Assembly: GCA_041399205.1 (NCBI GenBank)
Contig: JAWKTK010000009.1
Span: forward strand, 62,001-126,000
Direction of reading: 5' to 3'
DNA from: JAGQOZ01 sp041399205
GTDB lineage: Bacteria > Planctomycetota > Planctomycetia > Pirellulales > Pirellulaceae
Length of the DNA stretch: 64,000 bases
Below are positions 28,844 through 38,395 of this stretch, in pieces. Within the stretch, counting starts at the first letter, position 1. Each line of letters opens with the position of its first letter. A program made the translations under genes and the position numbers. The notes under the pieces were generated by a model. It made no database searches. It was given only the letters and a program-made list of their open reading frames with translations, and was not told the origin of the DNA.

Positions 28844-29246
28844 GTCGATATCTGTCATCTAAACTACGGCAGCGAGTTCGAGGAGAGCTGCTGGGAGCTG
28901 CTGTGCCTACTGCAAAACTGCGGAATCCTTGACCGTGGTTCCGTTCGAAGTTGAAGCACATCATTCCCGTTTCGCGTGATGGGCAGTCGAGTTTCGACAA
29001 TCTTTGTCTCGCCTGTCCAGCGTGCAATCGTTTAAATCTGATCGCACTTGTGTGAAATTGGCTGACCGGACTTCCATCCACAACAAGATAAGTGGGGAGA
29101 TCATTTTGATTGGACCATTGATGGAACCGTTATTGTTGGCTTGACCCAAATCGGGCTTGACTGTCAATCTGCCTAAGATGAATCGGAAGCAAGTCGTCAG
29201 TGTCCGTTCATTGTGGGTTGCCGCTGGACGTCACCCGCCAAATTGA
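28840..29246 (+). pseudogene. HNH endonuclease, frame-disrupted
   Basis: Pieces of an HNH nuclease occur in order but in different frames. They are a start SRYLSSKLRQRVR, a cysteine-rich segment, FEVEHIIPVSRDGQSSFDNL with the HNH His, LACPACN with the second zinc-type cysteine pair and Asn, KSDRT, and a normal C-terminus ending RMNRKQVVSVRSLWVAAGRHPPN before TGA at 29244-29246. At least three frame changes are needed. Gene length and order are normal, so it is either recently inactivated or hit by assembly indels. Confidence 0.65.
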
Positions 29247-29342
29247 CGTTGTCTGGCTCAGACGCTTCCGGCTCCTTCAAACGACCAGTCCGTGAGCGTG
29301 TTCGGCTATTGCGAGAAGTTTTCGAAAGACTCGTTGACGCCG

Positions 29343-29389
29343 TTACTACTCGCGTGATAATATTGGCGAATGTACTACGGGCGTGATAA
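29343..29389 (+). promoter_or_regulatory. Two operator-like repeats upstream of blaI
   Basis: Two 18-bp sites, at 29343-29360 and 29372-29389, match at 15 of 18 positions. Both contain TACTAC, then four variable or GC-rich bases, then GTGATAA. Each is an imperfect dyad. Their spacing is 29 bp, close to three helical turns. They lie just before the BlaI-type repressor gene, where such repressors usually bind to control themselves and the sensor gene. Confidence 0.5.
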
Positions 29390-29419
29390 CTAAACACGAT
29401 ATCAGTGGAGAGACACGGC

Positions 29420-29836
29420 ATGCAGATCACTGACGCGGAATGGGAAGTGATGGAGTGCATCTGGGACAAAAAGGACCAGACGCCTGCGGAAATCATCGAG
29501 CGAGTCAGCCACTACGAGATCGCAGTCACCAGCGAACCATTCGTACGCTGCTGGAATCGGTTGGTGGATAAAGGGGCGGTCACGGTGCGCTCGGAAGAGC
29601 GCATTGCCGTTTGTACAACGCCAATGTCACTCGCAAGGAATGCGTGATGCAGGCCGCGAAATCGTTCGGCGAGCGATTCTTTGGTGGAAGTTTATCCTCC
29701 ATGTGCTTTGTGGAAAGTGAAGAGATCTCAACGAAGCGAAGCTGAGGAATTACGTGCAAAGCTCGATGCAATTACTCAATCAGGCAAATCACGACCGAAA
29801 AAATCGTCAAATGTTAAATCAAAGCGAGGAAAGTAA
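29420..29836 (+). CDS. blaI: BlaI/MecI-family transcriptional repressor, frame-disrupted
   Basis: This winged-helix repressor is normally inactivated by its M56 partner. The N-terminal part MQITDAEWEVMECIWDKK with PAEIIERV and CWNRLVDKGAV is in the frame of the ATG at 29420. The middle part (NVTRKECVMQAAKSFGERFFGG) lies in another frame. The end (EELRAKLDAITQSGK) is back in the first frame to TAA at 29834-29836. Two indels therefore suffice to restore a full-length protein of about 138 residues. The M56 gene begins 2 bp after the stop. Regulation by the repeated sites upstream is likely. Confidence 0.75.
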
Positions 29837-29838
29837 TC

Positions 29839-32819
29839 ATGTGCACGCTACCAATCGATTCCTCTGCCTCGGTCGTGTTGTTGCTTTGGCGCACAGTTGG
29901 CAGGCGGCCGTCGCCGTTGCGCGGTCGTTTTCGTTCTTCTTCGCTTTACCAAACGCTGGTTCCTTGAAGTACCGTGTGCTCTTTTGGTCAATCCCTTTGG
30001 CGAATGCTGATACTGATCGTCCCAGTTTCAAGCATCAGTATGTTCAATGCAGCGAAGTGCTGCCGCTGTCAATCGGAACATCGAATCCGGTTTTGATCAG
30101 GCAACAACGGGATGTCGCTACGGCAGAAGGCCGGGAGGTCAACGGCAACAGTTCGCAGTATCTGGTGTTGGGAATAAATCCAATCGCCCTACCCACACAA
30201 GCGGGTGCTGCGAGTGAACCGCTGGATCAATACAGTTGGAATCTTTGGGTAATAGCGTTGATGATTTGGATAACGGGCGTTGCCATCGCACTCGCTCGAT
30301 GGCTCATAGGCTTTGTTCGACTTCAAGTCATCATTCGCCAGGCTCGACCGATTGATGAGTTTCGCGAATTGAATCCGCTGATAAAAGAACTGCTTTCCAG
30401 CGGTCGACGTCGTCCACGACTCTTGGTGACCGAGATAGATCTTGGGCCAGCGACAACCGGAGTCTTCAGGCCCGTGATTCTGATTCCAAGCCGAATGATA
30501 AAAGAATTGGATAGCGATGAGCTGACTGCGGTGATTCAACACGAGTGGCATCACATTCGTCGCTATGATGCGTTTGTTCTCGGACTTGCTCGTTCTGCCT
30601 CGATCGTCCATTGGTTCAATCCTTTGGTCTATGTGAACAAAATTATCCTTCGGCGAGAAATCGAACTGGCAGTCGATGCCGCTACGATCGCTGACTTTGG
30701 TGATGTGCAACGTCAAACCTACGGAAGACTATTGCTGCGACTTGCTAGCTCCTCCGACAATCAATTCGGGCTGTCGCAGATGGCGAGTCGTCGGTCCAAG
30801 ATTGGCAAACGAATCGAAGCGATCGCCTTGCCTCAAGGGTCGGCTCGGTGGCGTTCGGTGCTCGCAGTAGTTGCCATTATTGTTTTGTTGGTTACAGGTT
30901 TAAGCGACCGAGCGGAAACGCAAGAGCAAGAGTCTGTTCCACAGCCCAAAAAGGAATCTTCGGAATCGCATGCGATCGTCGGGCAGGTTATTGATAAAGA
31001 AACGGGCGCGCCGATTTCAGCGGCGAAAGTTCAGTTCCTTGTCGACACCGAGCAAGATCCTGATAAACGCGTGCCTAGCGGTATGACCGATGATGGCGGT
31101 AACTACCGAATCGAAGTTCCCATGGGTGCGGTAAAACTTTGGTTCCCCGAACTGAAGCCAGGATATTGGCTACCGTCGGACGAAGCGATGATAGCCGTTA
31201 CCACTTCGCCGGATCAACCCGAGGCAAAATTGGATATTCAGGCTCGTCCTGGCCCCGTTTGGCACGTCCGTGCGATCGGCGAATTGGGCGACATGCCGAT
31301 ACTTTCCGCCATGGAAGAATCGGATGCTGAAAAACGAGCGGCCTTGTTGCGAGGCGATCCGGTCAAGTGGCAGGTGTCTCCACCCACGGCATTCAGCTAT
31401 CTGAATGACGATGGTTATGGATCGTTGACACAAGTTGGCAGCAGTGGTGGACTGATTGTGGCCGTCGTTAATGTGCAGGGGGAAATCGTTGCCGATCCCG
31501 AATTTGACAATACACAAGTTGTCGAAGTGAAACCGGATTCGAAAAATGGAATGACGACTTTGGTCGATGGCGGCGGCAAACAGGCATTGGTAAGCAACGC
31601 GGACGTCACGCTGAAGGATGGCGCTCCGCTGTTGACTTACAAGCTCAAACCGATCACTGCAATGGCTACTCAGACGCTAACCGGAAGGGTTGTCGACGAA
31701 AGCGGATCTCCGGTGTCGGGCGCACGCATTGGCGTCGCCATTGGGCAGAAAGGCGGGGGCAGTGCGACCCGTGAAATAGAGACCGAATCGAGCAGTGATG
31801 GTCAATTCGCGTTGGACGTAAAGATCGATGTCATTGGCAAAAGCGACAACATTCAATTCGCGGTGACGATCAACAAAGACGGTCTGGCCAGTCAAGACTC
31901 GGAGTATCTCGATGCGAACGCCGATTTCTCACCGATCGATTTTGGAACGATTCAACTTGGAGTTGGGTTCACACTTCCTGTATTGGTGCTCGATTCTGAA
32001 GGCAAGCCTGTTGCCGGCGCAGCCGTTGAGCCCCAAAGCGAATACGCACTTCGTCGCGAGGCTGTGCGAACCAACGCCAGCGGTCAAGCGACGCTAAGAA
32101 ACATGCCGGCAGGGCTGCTGCGATTAAACGTATCGCACGGCGGCCAGTACGCATCGTCCAGGTTGGTTGTCAGTACAAATCGTCAGGAGAATACCCTGGC
32201 AACGATTCGCATCGCCAAGCCTTTGCTTGACCCTGCTTCCATGCCTGAACCAACGAAGCCTGTTGCGGTGGGCGCGGTGGCACCGGAGCTGGAAATCCGC
32301 GGCTGGTCCGACGGTGAAACAAGAAAGCTGACGGATTATCGAGGCAAAGTTGTGGTATTGGATTTTTGGGGCGTTTGGTGCAGCCCTTGCATTCACGCGA
32401 TTCCCGCCATGCAACAACTGGCCGAGAAGTACGAACCGAAGGGTGTCGTGTTCTTGGGCATACACACCGCCGATGGCGATCTCGACCAGATGAATAAACT
32501 GAAGAAGTCGATGGGCTGGAAGACACCGAGTGGTCTCGATCTGGGAAGCTCAAACATCGATGGAAAGACTTCGACAAGCTACGGCATTCGCGGATATCCA
32601 AGTGTGGTCATTGTCGATGCACGAGGAAAGATTGCCTTCAACAGCAGCATAGAGCCGGAAAGCCGCGAGGCAATGATGAAAGAGATGGAAAAGCTCGCCA
32701 AGTCCAACGATATTCCATGGCCACCCAATGAAGATTCCGAAGAAGAGATGAAGGATACGATGACTCGCCTACAGATTGCCATGTTCAGTCGCGAAATTGA
32801 CCGCCTATTGCAAGAGTAA
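29839..32819 (+). CDS. M56 (BlaR1-like) metallopeptidase sensor fused to a TlpA-like thioredoxin domain
   Basis: This large membrane protein of about 990 residues pairs with BlaI. The first part is an M56 peptidase domain with membrane helices and the zinc motif HEWHH (around 30539). After a further helix (LAVVAIIVLLVTGL) come two or three carboxypeptidase-regulatory-like beta-sandwich repeats (GQVIDKETGAPISAAKV, GRVVDESGSPVSGARI). At the C-terminus (about 32280-32700) is a TlpA/ResA-type thioredoxin domain with active site WCSPC. The start is uncertain: the ATG at 29839 is in a different frame from the main body, so one indel may lie within the first 150 bp. The thioredoxin end suggests redox sensing or repair outside the membrane. 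Confidence 0.8.
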
Positions 32820-32959
32820 AACTGACACGCGTTGCAAGCGGCGGGCGTGACTCTGGCTGGGCAACCGGCCATGCCCAATGCGACTTCGCAAACGTTGTTG
32901 GGTGTCAGGTGCGGGCAGTGGGTCATGCGGTCATCGCTGATCCGTGCAATTATTTTAAC

Positions 32960-33427
32960 GCGCAAAATATCATCGCACGATAAAGTCTTCGGCAAAATAG
33001 TCCATTTTCAATTGTTGTCACCGGTTTCGCTTCGCCCTCAAAGCCTTCAAACCAAGGGTTATCGATCCGCAGATGTCCGTCCGTCGGATCGTAAACCAGT
33101 GTGATAATGTCATCTTCCAAATTGCCTGTGTACCGTAGTTGACGTTTTTTTATTCTGGGAGATTTCGTGAATTCATTTGCAGGAGATTCTATACGGGACG
33201 CATGTCAGGTTCGGAGCGAACGGAAAAATGCCGGCAGTGAGTTGATCGCCACGCTGTATCAAACCAAACCGTGGCGGCCTTTTGCGAAGCGGAAAACACG
33301 GCGGCGTCAAGCTCGCTTCCACAAACGCCATAGCGGTCATCAAGTGCCGTGGCTCGAGCGATTCTAGTCGTGGTGTGGGCTGCCACATAGTGTTTCGCCT
33401 ATCACGAACCAAGTCATTCTTGAGCAT
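32960..33427 (-). pseudogene. Decayed copy of a secreted LESLEPRHLMTA-type protein gene
   Basis: On the minus strand a start region (33427, with RLESLEPRHLMTAMAFVEASLTP) is nearly the same as the N-terminus of the FG-GAP protein at 28346, including the DNA just upstream of the gene. It then loses similarity. Further on, a piece (NLEDDIITLVYDPTDGHLRID) typical of C-terminal regions of secreted planctomycete proteins is readable to about 32960. The middle of the gene is missing or scrambled. It looks like a gene remnant after duplication and deletion. Confidence 0.6.
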
Positions 33428-33488
33428 ATTCCGTTGGAACGTCCGACACGCGGGGAGTATGGCAAGTGTATTCCGCCGCGGCGCGTTG

Positions 33489-35729
33489 TCACTTGCTCAA
33501 GCGGCGATAGATGAACGGCTCCGATATCGTTTCGCCGCCGATGGCTAACGACTGTTGCCTTGGATTAAAGGCCACCCATTCTTCGCTGCCCGGTTCAAGC
33601 TGCAATCTTAAGACGGACGCACTTTCGTCATCTCGCACCACGGAAATTCCTGACGCATGCGCCGTGGCTTGCAGCTGATCTGCGTACGCCGCTGCCACTC
33701 CGGGATTGGGATTGTTGGAAACGGGACCAGATCGATACGGCAAGTGGGGATAGTAAAGCTGAGTGAAAACGATTCGCTGACCCACTTCCGGTGTCCCTTG
33801 CCACTGATAGCGAACTTGGTTCGGACACGCGATCGCTCGAGGATCATCGGCCAGTCGGTCAATGACTTGAAGTTGGCAGTTAGCTTTCGGCGCAAACCAT
33901 ACCAGCAAATCGGCGGGTGGCGATTTCAAACTACGTTTGCCGTTGTCTGCCACCGGTTCATGTATGAACGTATTGGCCCAATGCGATCCCACTTGCGGTC
34001 CAACGTTGTGCGTGTTCCAAACAGGACTGATGCGAACCGGAAAGGCTTGTTCGAATGACACGATTTCTCGAGTGGCCAAGAATCGATTCTTGACGAAAAT
34101 GAATTCTCGTTCGTAAACCACCGGCAGCCCGTCCATGTTTTGCACTCGAATAGCAGCGTACGTTGCTTTGTCCGTTTCTTGAAAATAGGTCACTTCTGAC
34201 TGGATATCGGGCATTGCTCCGGCTTTCCAAAATTCATCAATGCGAAGTTTGTCCGGATGCAATCGATGATCAGCCTGCTGGTTCACATCTTCCACCATCA
34301 GCCGATTTTCCACCGACGCTCCTTTGCTAGTCACAATCTGCGTAAAGGGAGCTGCCCAACGATTCAGTCCCATGATGCCGCCCGGATTTGCGGGAAAACT
34401 AGTGGGATGCAGTTCCGCTAGGGCAAACAGGTCACCAGAATTCCAGCCACTGCGCAGAATCAGTTTGTCCGGCCATTGCTTGCCGGTCATGCACCAACTG
34501 CAACAGATATGGCCGAAGTTCTCTCGTGCATCGGCATTCCCCAACAGTCGTTCTGTCAGTGTTTTGTCGGTGTGAGGAATACGGATGGCTTCGGTTCGTT
34601 TGGTCCACGACGATTGATCGGTAGGCTTGATGGGCGTCACGGAATCATCTGCGAACAAGTATGCCAGCGCAATCAGCCAACCGGATCCTTCGTCAATTTG
34701 GTACGAATGTGAATCCAACGTTGGCGATTGATAGCGCAGGTAGTTGAACAGTTTATGGGCCGCAAAACGATATTCGCCGTTCTTGGTTTTCGCTCCCAAG
34801 CGTTCCAGCATGGCAATGCGATAATCGGCTGTACTGTTCCAGCCGCCGTTGGGTCCATAGGGATTGATCAAGCCGTCCGGTCCGACTTCAACCGCCAATC
34901 GATCCCATAGACGCTTGACCTCCGGATGTTGATAGACTTGGTCATCACCCGTCCATTGATCACCACCGCAAATCAGAATAATCAACGGCCCCATCATGTA
35001 GCCGGTATCGTTTTGAGGAACGTCTTTGGTTTTCCAAAAATCGTGAAACACCAATTGCGAATAGCGTTGCCACTGTTCCGCTTCTGGAATATCGGGGTAC
35101 CATTGCGCTGCCAATCCTTTGGCATAGGCTTCCGGCATCGATCGGTGACAGCCACCTCGCCATTCCGTCGGTTCGGAATCCCACACATGCAAGTTGCGGC
35201 AATAGTACAGCCACATCTCGCGAAACCGAGCGTCATCCTTTTCCAACTGGCCGGCTTCCAGCAGGTATTTGCGATAGAGTGGAATCAGCGCCGCAGGATG
35301 TTCGAACTGCCAAAACCATTTATGCTGCGCCACTTGTTGTTGCATTTCGACATGAAAGGCAGCCAACATCTTGCGGCACGCATCAGCCCATTGAGGTTCG
35401 CCCGTCTCCACAAACTTGGCCAACACCGGCATGAACGCTCGCGGACCATCCATGCCTCGATTTGGATTTTCGGCGATGCGTTCCGGCCGCATGGCATTGA
35501 TCGAATTCATGTAGGCAGCTCGATCCACTTGGTCTTGCGGAATGGGATAAAACGCTGAATTCTCTACGTTGGGCCGATCAAACCGATACCGTTGAACGTC
35601 GATCATATACCGAGTGGGCGAACCAATCATGACCGGCGACGACTGTGCGAACAATCGTTCAACCGAAGCGAAGCCGCCACACCAAAGAAGCAGTATCCAG
35701 ATTCTTGACATTTTAATTGTGTTCATCAA
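33489..35729 (-). CDS. Secreted protein resembling alpha/alpha-toroid polysaccharide lyases
   Basis: This 746-residue exported protein has a signal peptide (IWILLLWCGGFASVERLFA). The first about 420 residues are rich in helices with many Trp/Tyr/His (HKWFWQFEHPAALIPLYRKY, NPYGPNGGWNSTADYRIAML), as in the alpha/alpha-toroid of heparinase/alginate-lyase-like enzymes. The second half is predicted beta-rich, including MGLNRWAAPFTQIVTSKG and GSHWANTFIHEP. I cannot name the substrate. It lies downstream of beta-helix and metallopeptidase-like genes on the same strand, suggesting a polysaccharide-use locus. The family assignment is by overall character, not by a diagnostic motif. Confidence 0.6.
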   Translation of the reverse strand: MMNTIKMSRIWILLLWCGGFASVERLFAQSSPVMIGSPTRYMIDVQRYRFDRPNVENSAFYPIPQDQVDRAAYMNSINAMRPERIAENPNRGMDGPRAFMPVLAKFVETGEPQWADACRKMLAAFHVEMQQQVAQHKWFWQFEHPAALIPLYRKYLLEAGQLEKDDARFREMWLYYCRNLHVWDSEPTEWRGGCHRSMPEAYAKGLAAQWYPDIPEAEQWQRYSQLVFHDFWKTKDVPQNDTGYMMGPLIILICGGDQWTGDDQVYQHPEVKRLWDRLAVEVGPDGLINPYGPNGGWNSTADYRIAMLERLGAKTKNGEYRFAAHKLFNYLRYQSPTLDSHSYQIDEGSGWLIALAYLFADDSVTPIKPTDQSSWTKRTEAIRIPHTDKTLTERLLGNADARENFGHICCSWCMTGKQWPDKLILRSGWNSGDLFALAELHPTSFPANPGGIMGLNRWAAPFTQIVTSKGASVENRLMVEDVNQQADHRLHPDKLRIDEFWKAGAMPDIQSEVTYFQETDKATYAAIRVQNMDGLPVVYEREFIFVKNRFLATREIVSFEQAFPVRISPVWNTHNVGPQVGSHWANTFIHEPVADNGKRSLKSPPADLLVWFAPKANCQLQVIDRLADDPRAIACPNQVRYQWQGTPEVGQRIVFTQLYYPHLPYRSGPVSNNPNPGVAAAYADQLQATAHASGISVVRDDESASVLRLQLEPGSEEWVAFNPRQQSLAIGGETISEPFIYRRLSK

Positions 35730-35823
35730 TTTTCATTTCCAGAACGAGATATTTGTACGTTTTCATGTTTGTGCGTAGTCATGTTTGTGCGTAGTCATGT
35801 TTGTTCGTAGTCATTTTTTGCTC

Positions 35824-35885
35824 GTAGTCCCGCCTTTAGGCGGAATCGATTTTGCATTCGGTTTTCCGCCTGAAGGCGGGACTAC
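35824..35885. repeat. REP-like palindromic element, copy 1
   Basis: This inverted repeat has arms beginning GTAGTCCCGCCTTTAGGCGG and ending CCGCCTGAAGGCGGGACTAC. Each arm itself contains a small palindrome (CCGCCT..AGGCGG), and the two flank a short AT-richer centre. A second full copy is at 55046-55103 and a half copy at 43497-43516. All are between genes. Confidence 0.8.
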
Positions 35886-35899
35886 GAACGAGTCACGCT

Positions 35900-37206
35900 T
35901 TACTTGGACGCATCCGTTTTGTTCGAGCGTTCATCCACAAGAATTTGACGTGCCGTCACGCGATTGTCTTCCAGAATCACATCACCGACATTCCTTCCCA
36001 GACGAATGCCAATGGCCTGGTTCGAACCGCCCGTGTCTTCGATCGTGTTGTTGCGAATAACGGTGCCGCGAGTCGTCCCGTCGACAAACAGGCCTGCGCC
36101 GTGGTTGTTGCGAACCGTGTTGTGTTCGAACAGATTTCGGTGCGCGGCCATCGGTTCGGCTTCGTTACGCCAATAGACGCCGCCCATCTTGTTACCGATG
36201 ATAGTATTGTGCCGAACAAAATTGTCACTATCTTTGTGGCCGATGGACATCCCGCTTAACCACCGTTGTTTTCTAACCAGTTCCCTTCCGCCACACCACC
36301 TCCCGAGCTCGCCAACAGAAAAAGAACCCGTCTTCACCATTTTCCGTCGCTCAGCAATGCGTCACTTGCAGTCGCTGCGAACCACTACCGGGATGTAACT
36401 TCAGCCCTACGCAAGCGGTGACTTGGCAACGGTCACGGTACATCATTCGGTGGTAGCCAGTGCCATCGCCGTTGTAGTTTTGCACGTGGCAGTGACGGAT
36501 CACACAGTGGTCACCTCGATACAGAAGAAATCCCAGCGGTTTGTTTTCCCATCGACTTTAGTTGGATTGGCCGCTTTATTTCCATCCACGATCAAATGTT
36601 CCACCACCGCGTCTTGCAGATGATAGCCGCTGATCACGGGAAATACGGTGGCCGCAAACGCTCCGTCCGACACCAGCAAATCGGCGTTCATGGTGCGGCC
36701 GAGCGCAAAATAGTTTTGATTGCCGTTCAGGATGGTAGCGCGTACCGTAGAATTGTGAGTTTCGAGGCGGCATAGATACCACTGCCAATTTCAAATCCAG
36801 TCGAATCCTGTACGGTCACGGCCGCTTCACCAAAGTCTCCGTCGGCCGCCAGTGGCGAACGAAATTCTCGCTCCTTCTTCAAAACCGTCTCCGGCCCGGC
36901 ACCTCGCACGGTCACGTTGCTACGCATATGCAGCGAATCTTTCATTCGATATTCGCCCGGCCCAATCAATACCGTCCCGCCGCCCAGATTCGCCACATAG
37001 TCTACGGCCGCTTGGAGCGCACGGTTGTCGTTGCCTACAATCGCCGCGTCTTGCAATCCAACCGTGATTTGAATTGCTGGCAAGGCATGCAATTCGTTTT
37101 CCGGATATTCGCGAACCGCTTCCGTTGGCGGTAGCGCCATGACTACATTCGCCATCCACAGCAACAGTCCGCAGCAACCGATTCGACCGTTCCAATAACT
37201 CGTCAT
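35900..37206 (-). CDS. Secreted right-handed beta-helix protein (pectate-lyase-like fold), frame-disrupted
   Basis: The start (MTSYWNGRIGCCGLLLWMANVVMALPP) is a signal peptide. Then comes the pectin-lyase-fold signature DNRALQAAVDYVANLGGGTVLIGPGEY and NVTVRGAGPETVL. Later rungs are readable in other frames: HCVIRHCHVQNYNGDG, LKLHPGSGSQRL, GMSIGHKDSDNFVRHNTI, GLFVDGTTRGTVIRNNTIED. About five frame changes interrupt it. The gene overlaps the stop of the upstream thioredoxin-like gene by ATGA. It would probably bind or cleave a polysaccharide. The family also includes non-enzymatic beta-helix proteins, so activity is uncertain. Confidence 0.65.
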
Positions 37207-38353
37207 TGCAAATACCCTTCCACCCAACCTCGAGAACCTTGTGGGGCAATCTTATCCGCGACATCCGCACCATCGGCCAAGCGAAAGGCAATGGCCAAGG
37301 GGAATTTCCCTACGGGTGCTCGTTTGGTGTACGGGCCGTCACCCCAGAATTCGCCGAGTGCCACCATATCAAAACGAACAATCCGATCTTCCACGACTTC
37401 AACTTCGCCTTTCAGCTGCACTTCAAATCCACGATCGCCTGTTTGTTTCCAAGCGAACCGTGCCGGTAATTTTGCTCTTCGACAGATGAACGTTCAACTC
37501 GCGAATATCATCTTCGTCACATCGACAGTTCGCCTCGAAATGTCACTCCACAGATGATATTTTGCGATTCGCCGCTGCAGGCTTGCCCGGAAACTTGCCC
37601 GTCACCAACGCAGCGTGCTCGTCTGCCGTCACCATAAGTTGTGCGAAAGTGACGTTTGAAAGATGCGTTCCACAGTTTTCGGTAGGCTGGTAACCATCAA
37701 GCACCTTCGCGAACACTCGGACCACCATTCCGCCTTCCGGTGGCGAAACGTGAAAACGCGAATCCAGCACTCGCCACCAGCGCGGCGGCGAGCTTTGATT
37801 GGTGGTATCTTTACGCACGACAAACAAAGTTGCCGCATCAGCACAACAGCTTTTTCAGGATCTCGGTTATTGAACAACAACAACCGGCCCGTCCACATTG
37901 GCGATATAGAACCCTTGCGTGGTGGAGTCAAGTGTGGCGAGGCCGCACGAGGCGATCGATAGAATTCGCCTTCGTAATGTCCCTGTTGCCGACGCTTGGT
38001 AAACGATCAAGTGCAACCGGGACGAATTCCTTTTTCAAAAGCTCTACGATTTCCTGGCTGGGCAAACGTCGGCGCACGGTCGAGCACACCATTGTTTCCT
38101 TCACAGCTTAACGGATGACCGTCCATGGCCCAAATGAAGATTGGCTTTTGCGCAGTGGCTGCCATTCGCTGTGCTTCCAATAGGTCTATCTGCCAGGGAA
38201 TGCTGCGCCACAGTTCGTCACCTGGTTGTAGTAGTTTCAATAGTTCGCGGTACTTGGCATCGGTTGGCGTTTCCTGGACCACGGAACTCGGGAAATCAAA
38301 GCCGCCAACGCGATCGACGCAATCCATTTCCAACGAAACTTGCTCTGATTCAT
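37203..38353 (-). CDS. Secreted thioredoxin-like domain protein, frame-disrupted
   Basis: The ATG at 38353 opens a signal peptide (SKFRWKWIASIALAALI). Pieces in several frames follow: RELLKLLQPGDELWRSIPWQIDLL, then AQKPIFIWAMDGHPLSC, which looks like the core strand and first cysteine of a planctomycete thioredoxin-like domain. EIVELLKKEFVPVALDRLPS comes next, and finally a beta-rich C-terminal part ending GEFWGDGPYTKRAPVGKFPLA and GSRGWVEGYLQ. Five or more frame changes are needed. The stop overlaps the beta-helix gene start. Its role is unknown; the neighbours suggest a shared secreted system. Confidence 0.5.
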
Positions 38354-38395
38354 CGTTCGTCTCTTTCCATTCGAAAAAAAATATTCGCCACAAAA

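Noticed and set aside
28900..28950. TGA in the HNH gene start region as Sec
   Set aside because: Zinc/HNH homology resumes in other frames; several indels are needed anyway.
29640..29760. TGA stops in blaI as Sec
   Set aside because: The BlaI sequence resumes in another frame; two indels explain it.
36340..36360. TGA after HC in the beta-helix gene as Sec
   Set aside because: The surrounding gene has many indels and the expected sequence fits an adjacent frame better; the position is not a conserved redox cysteine.
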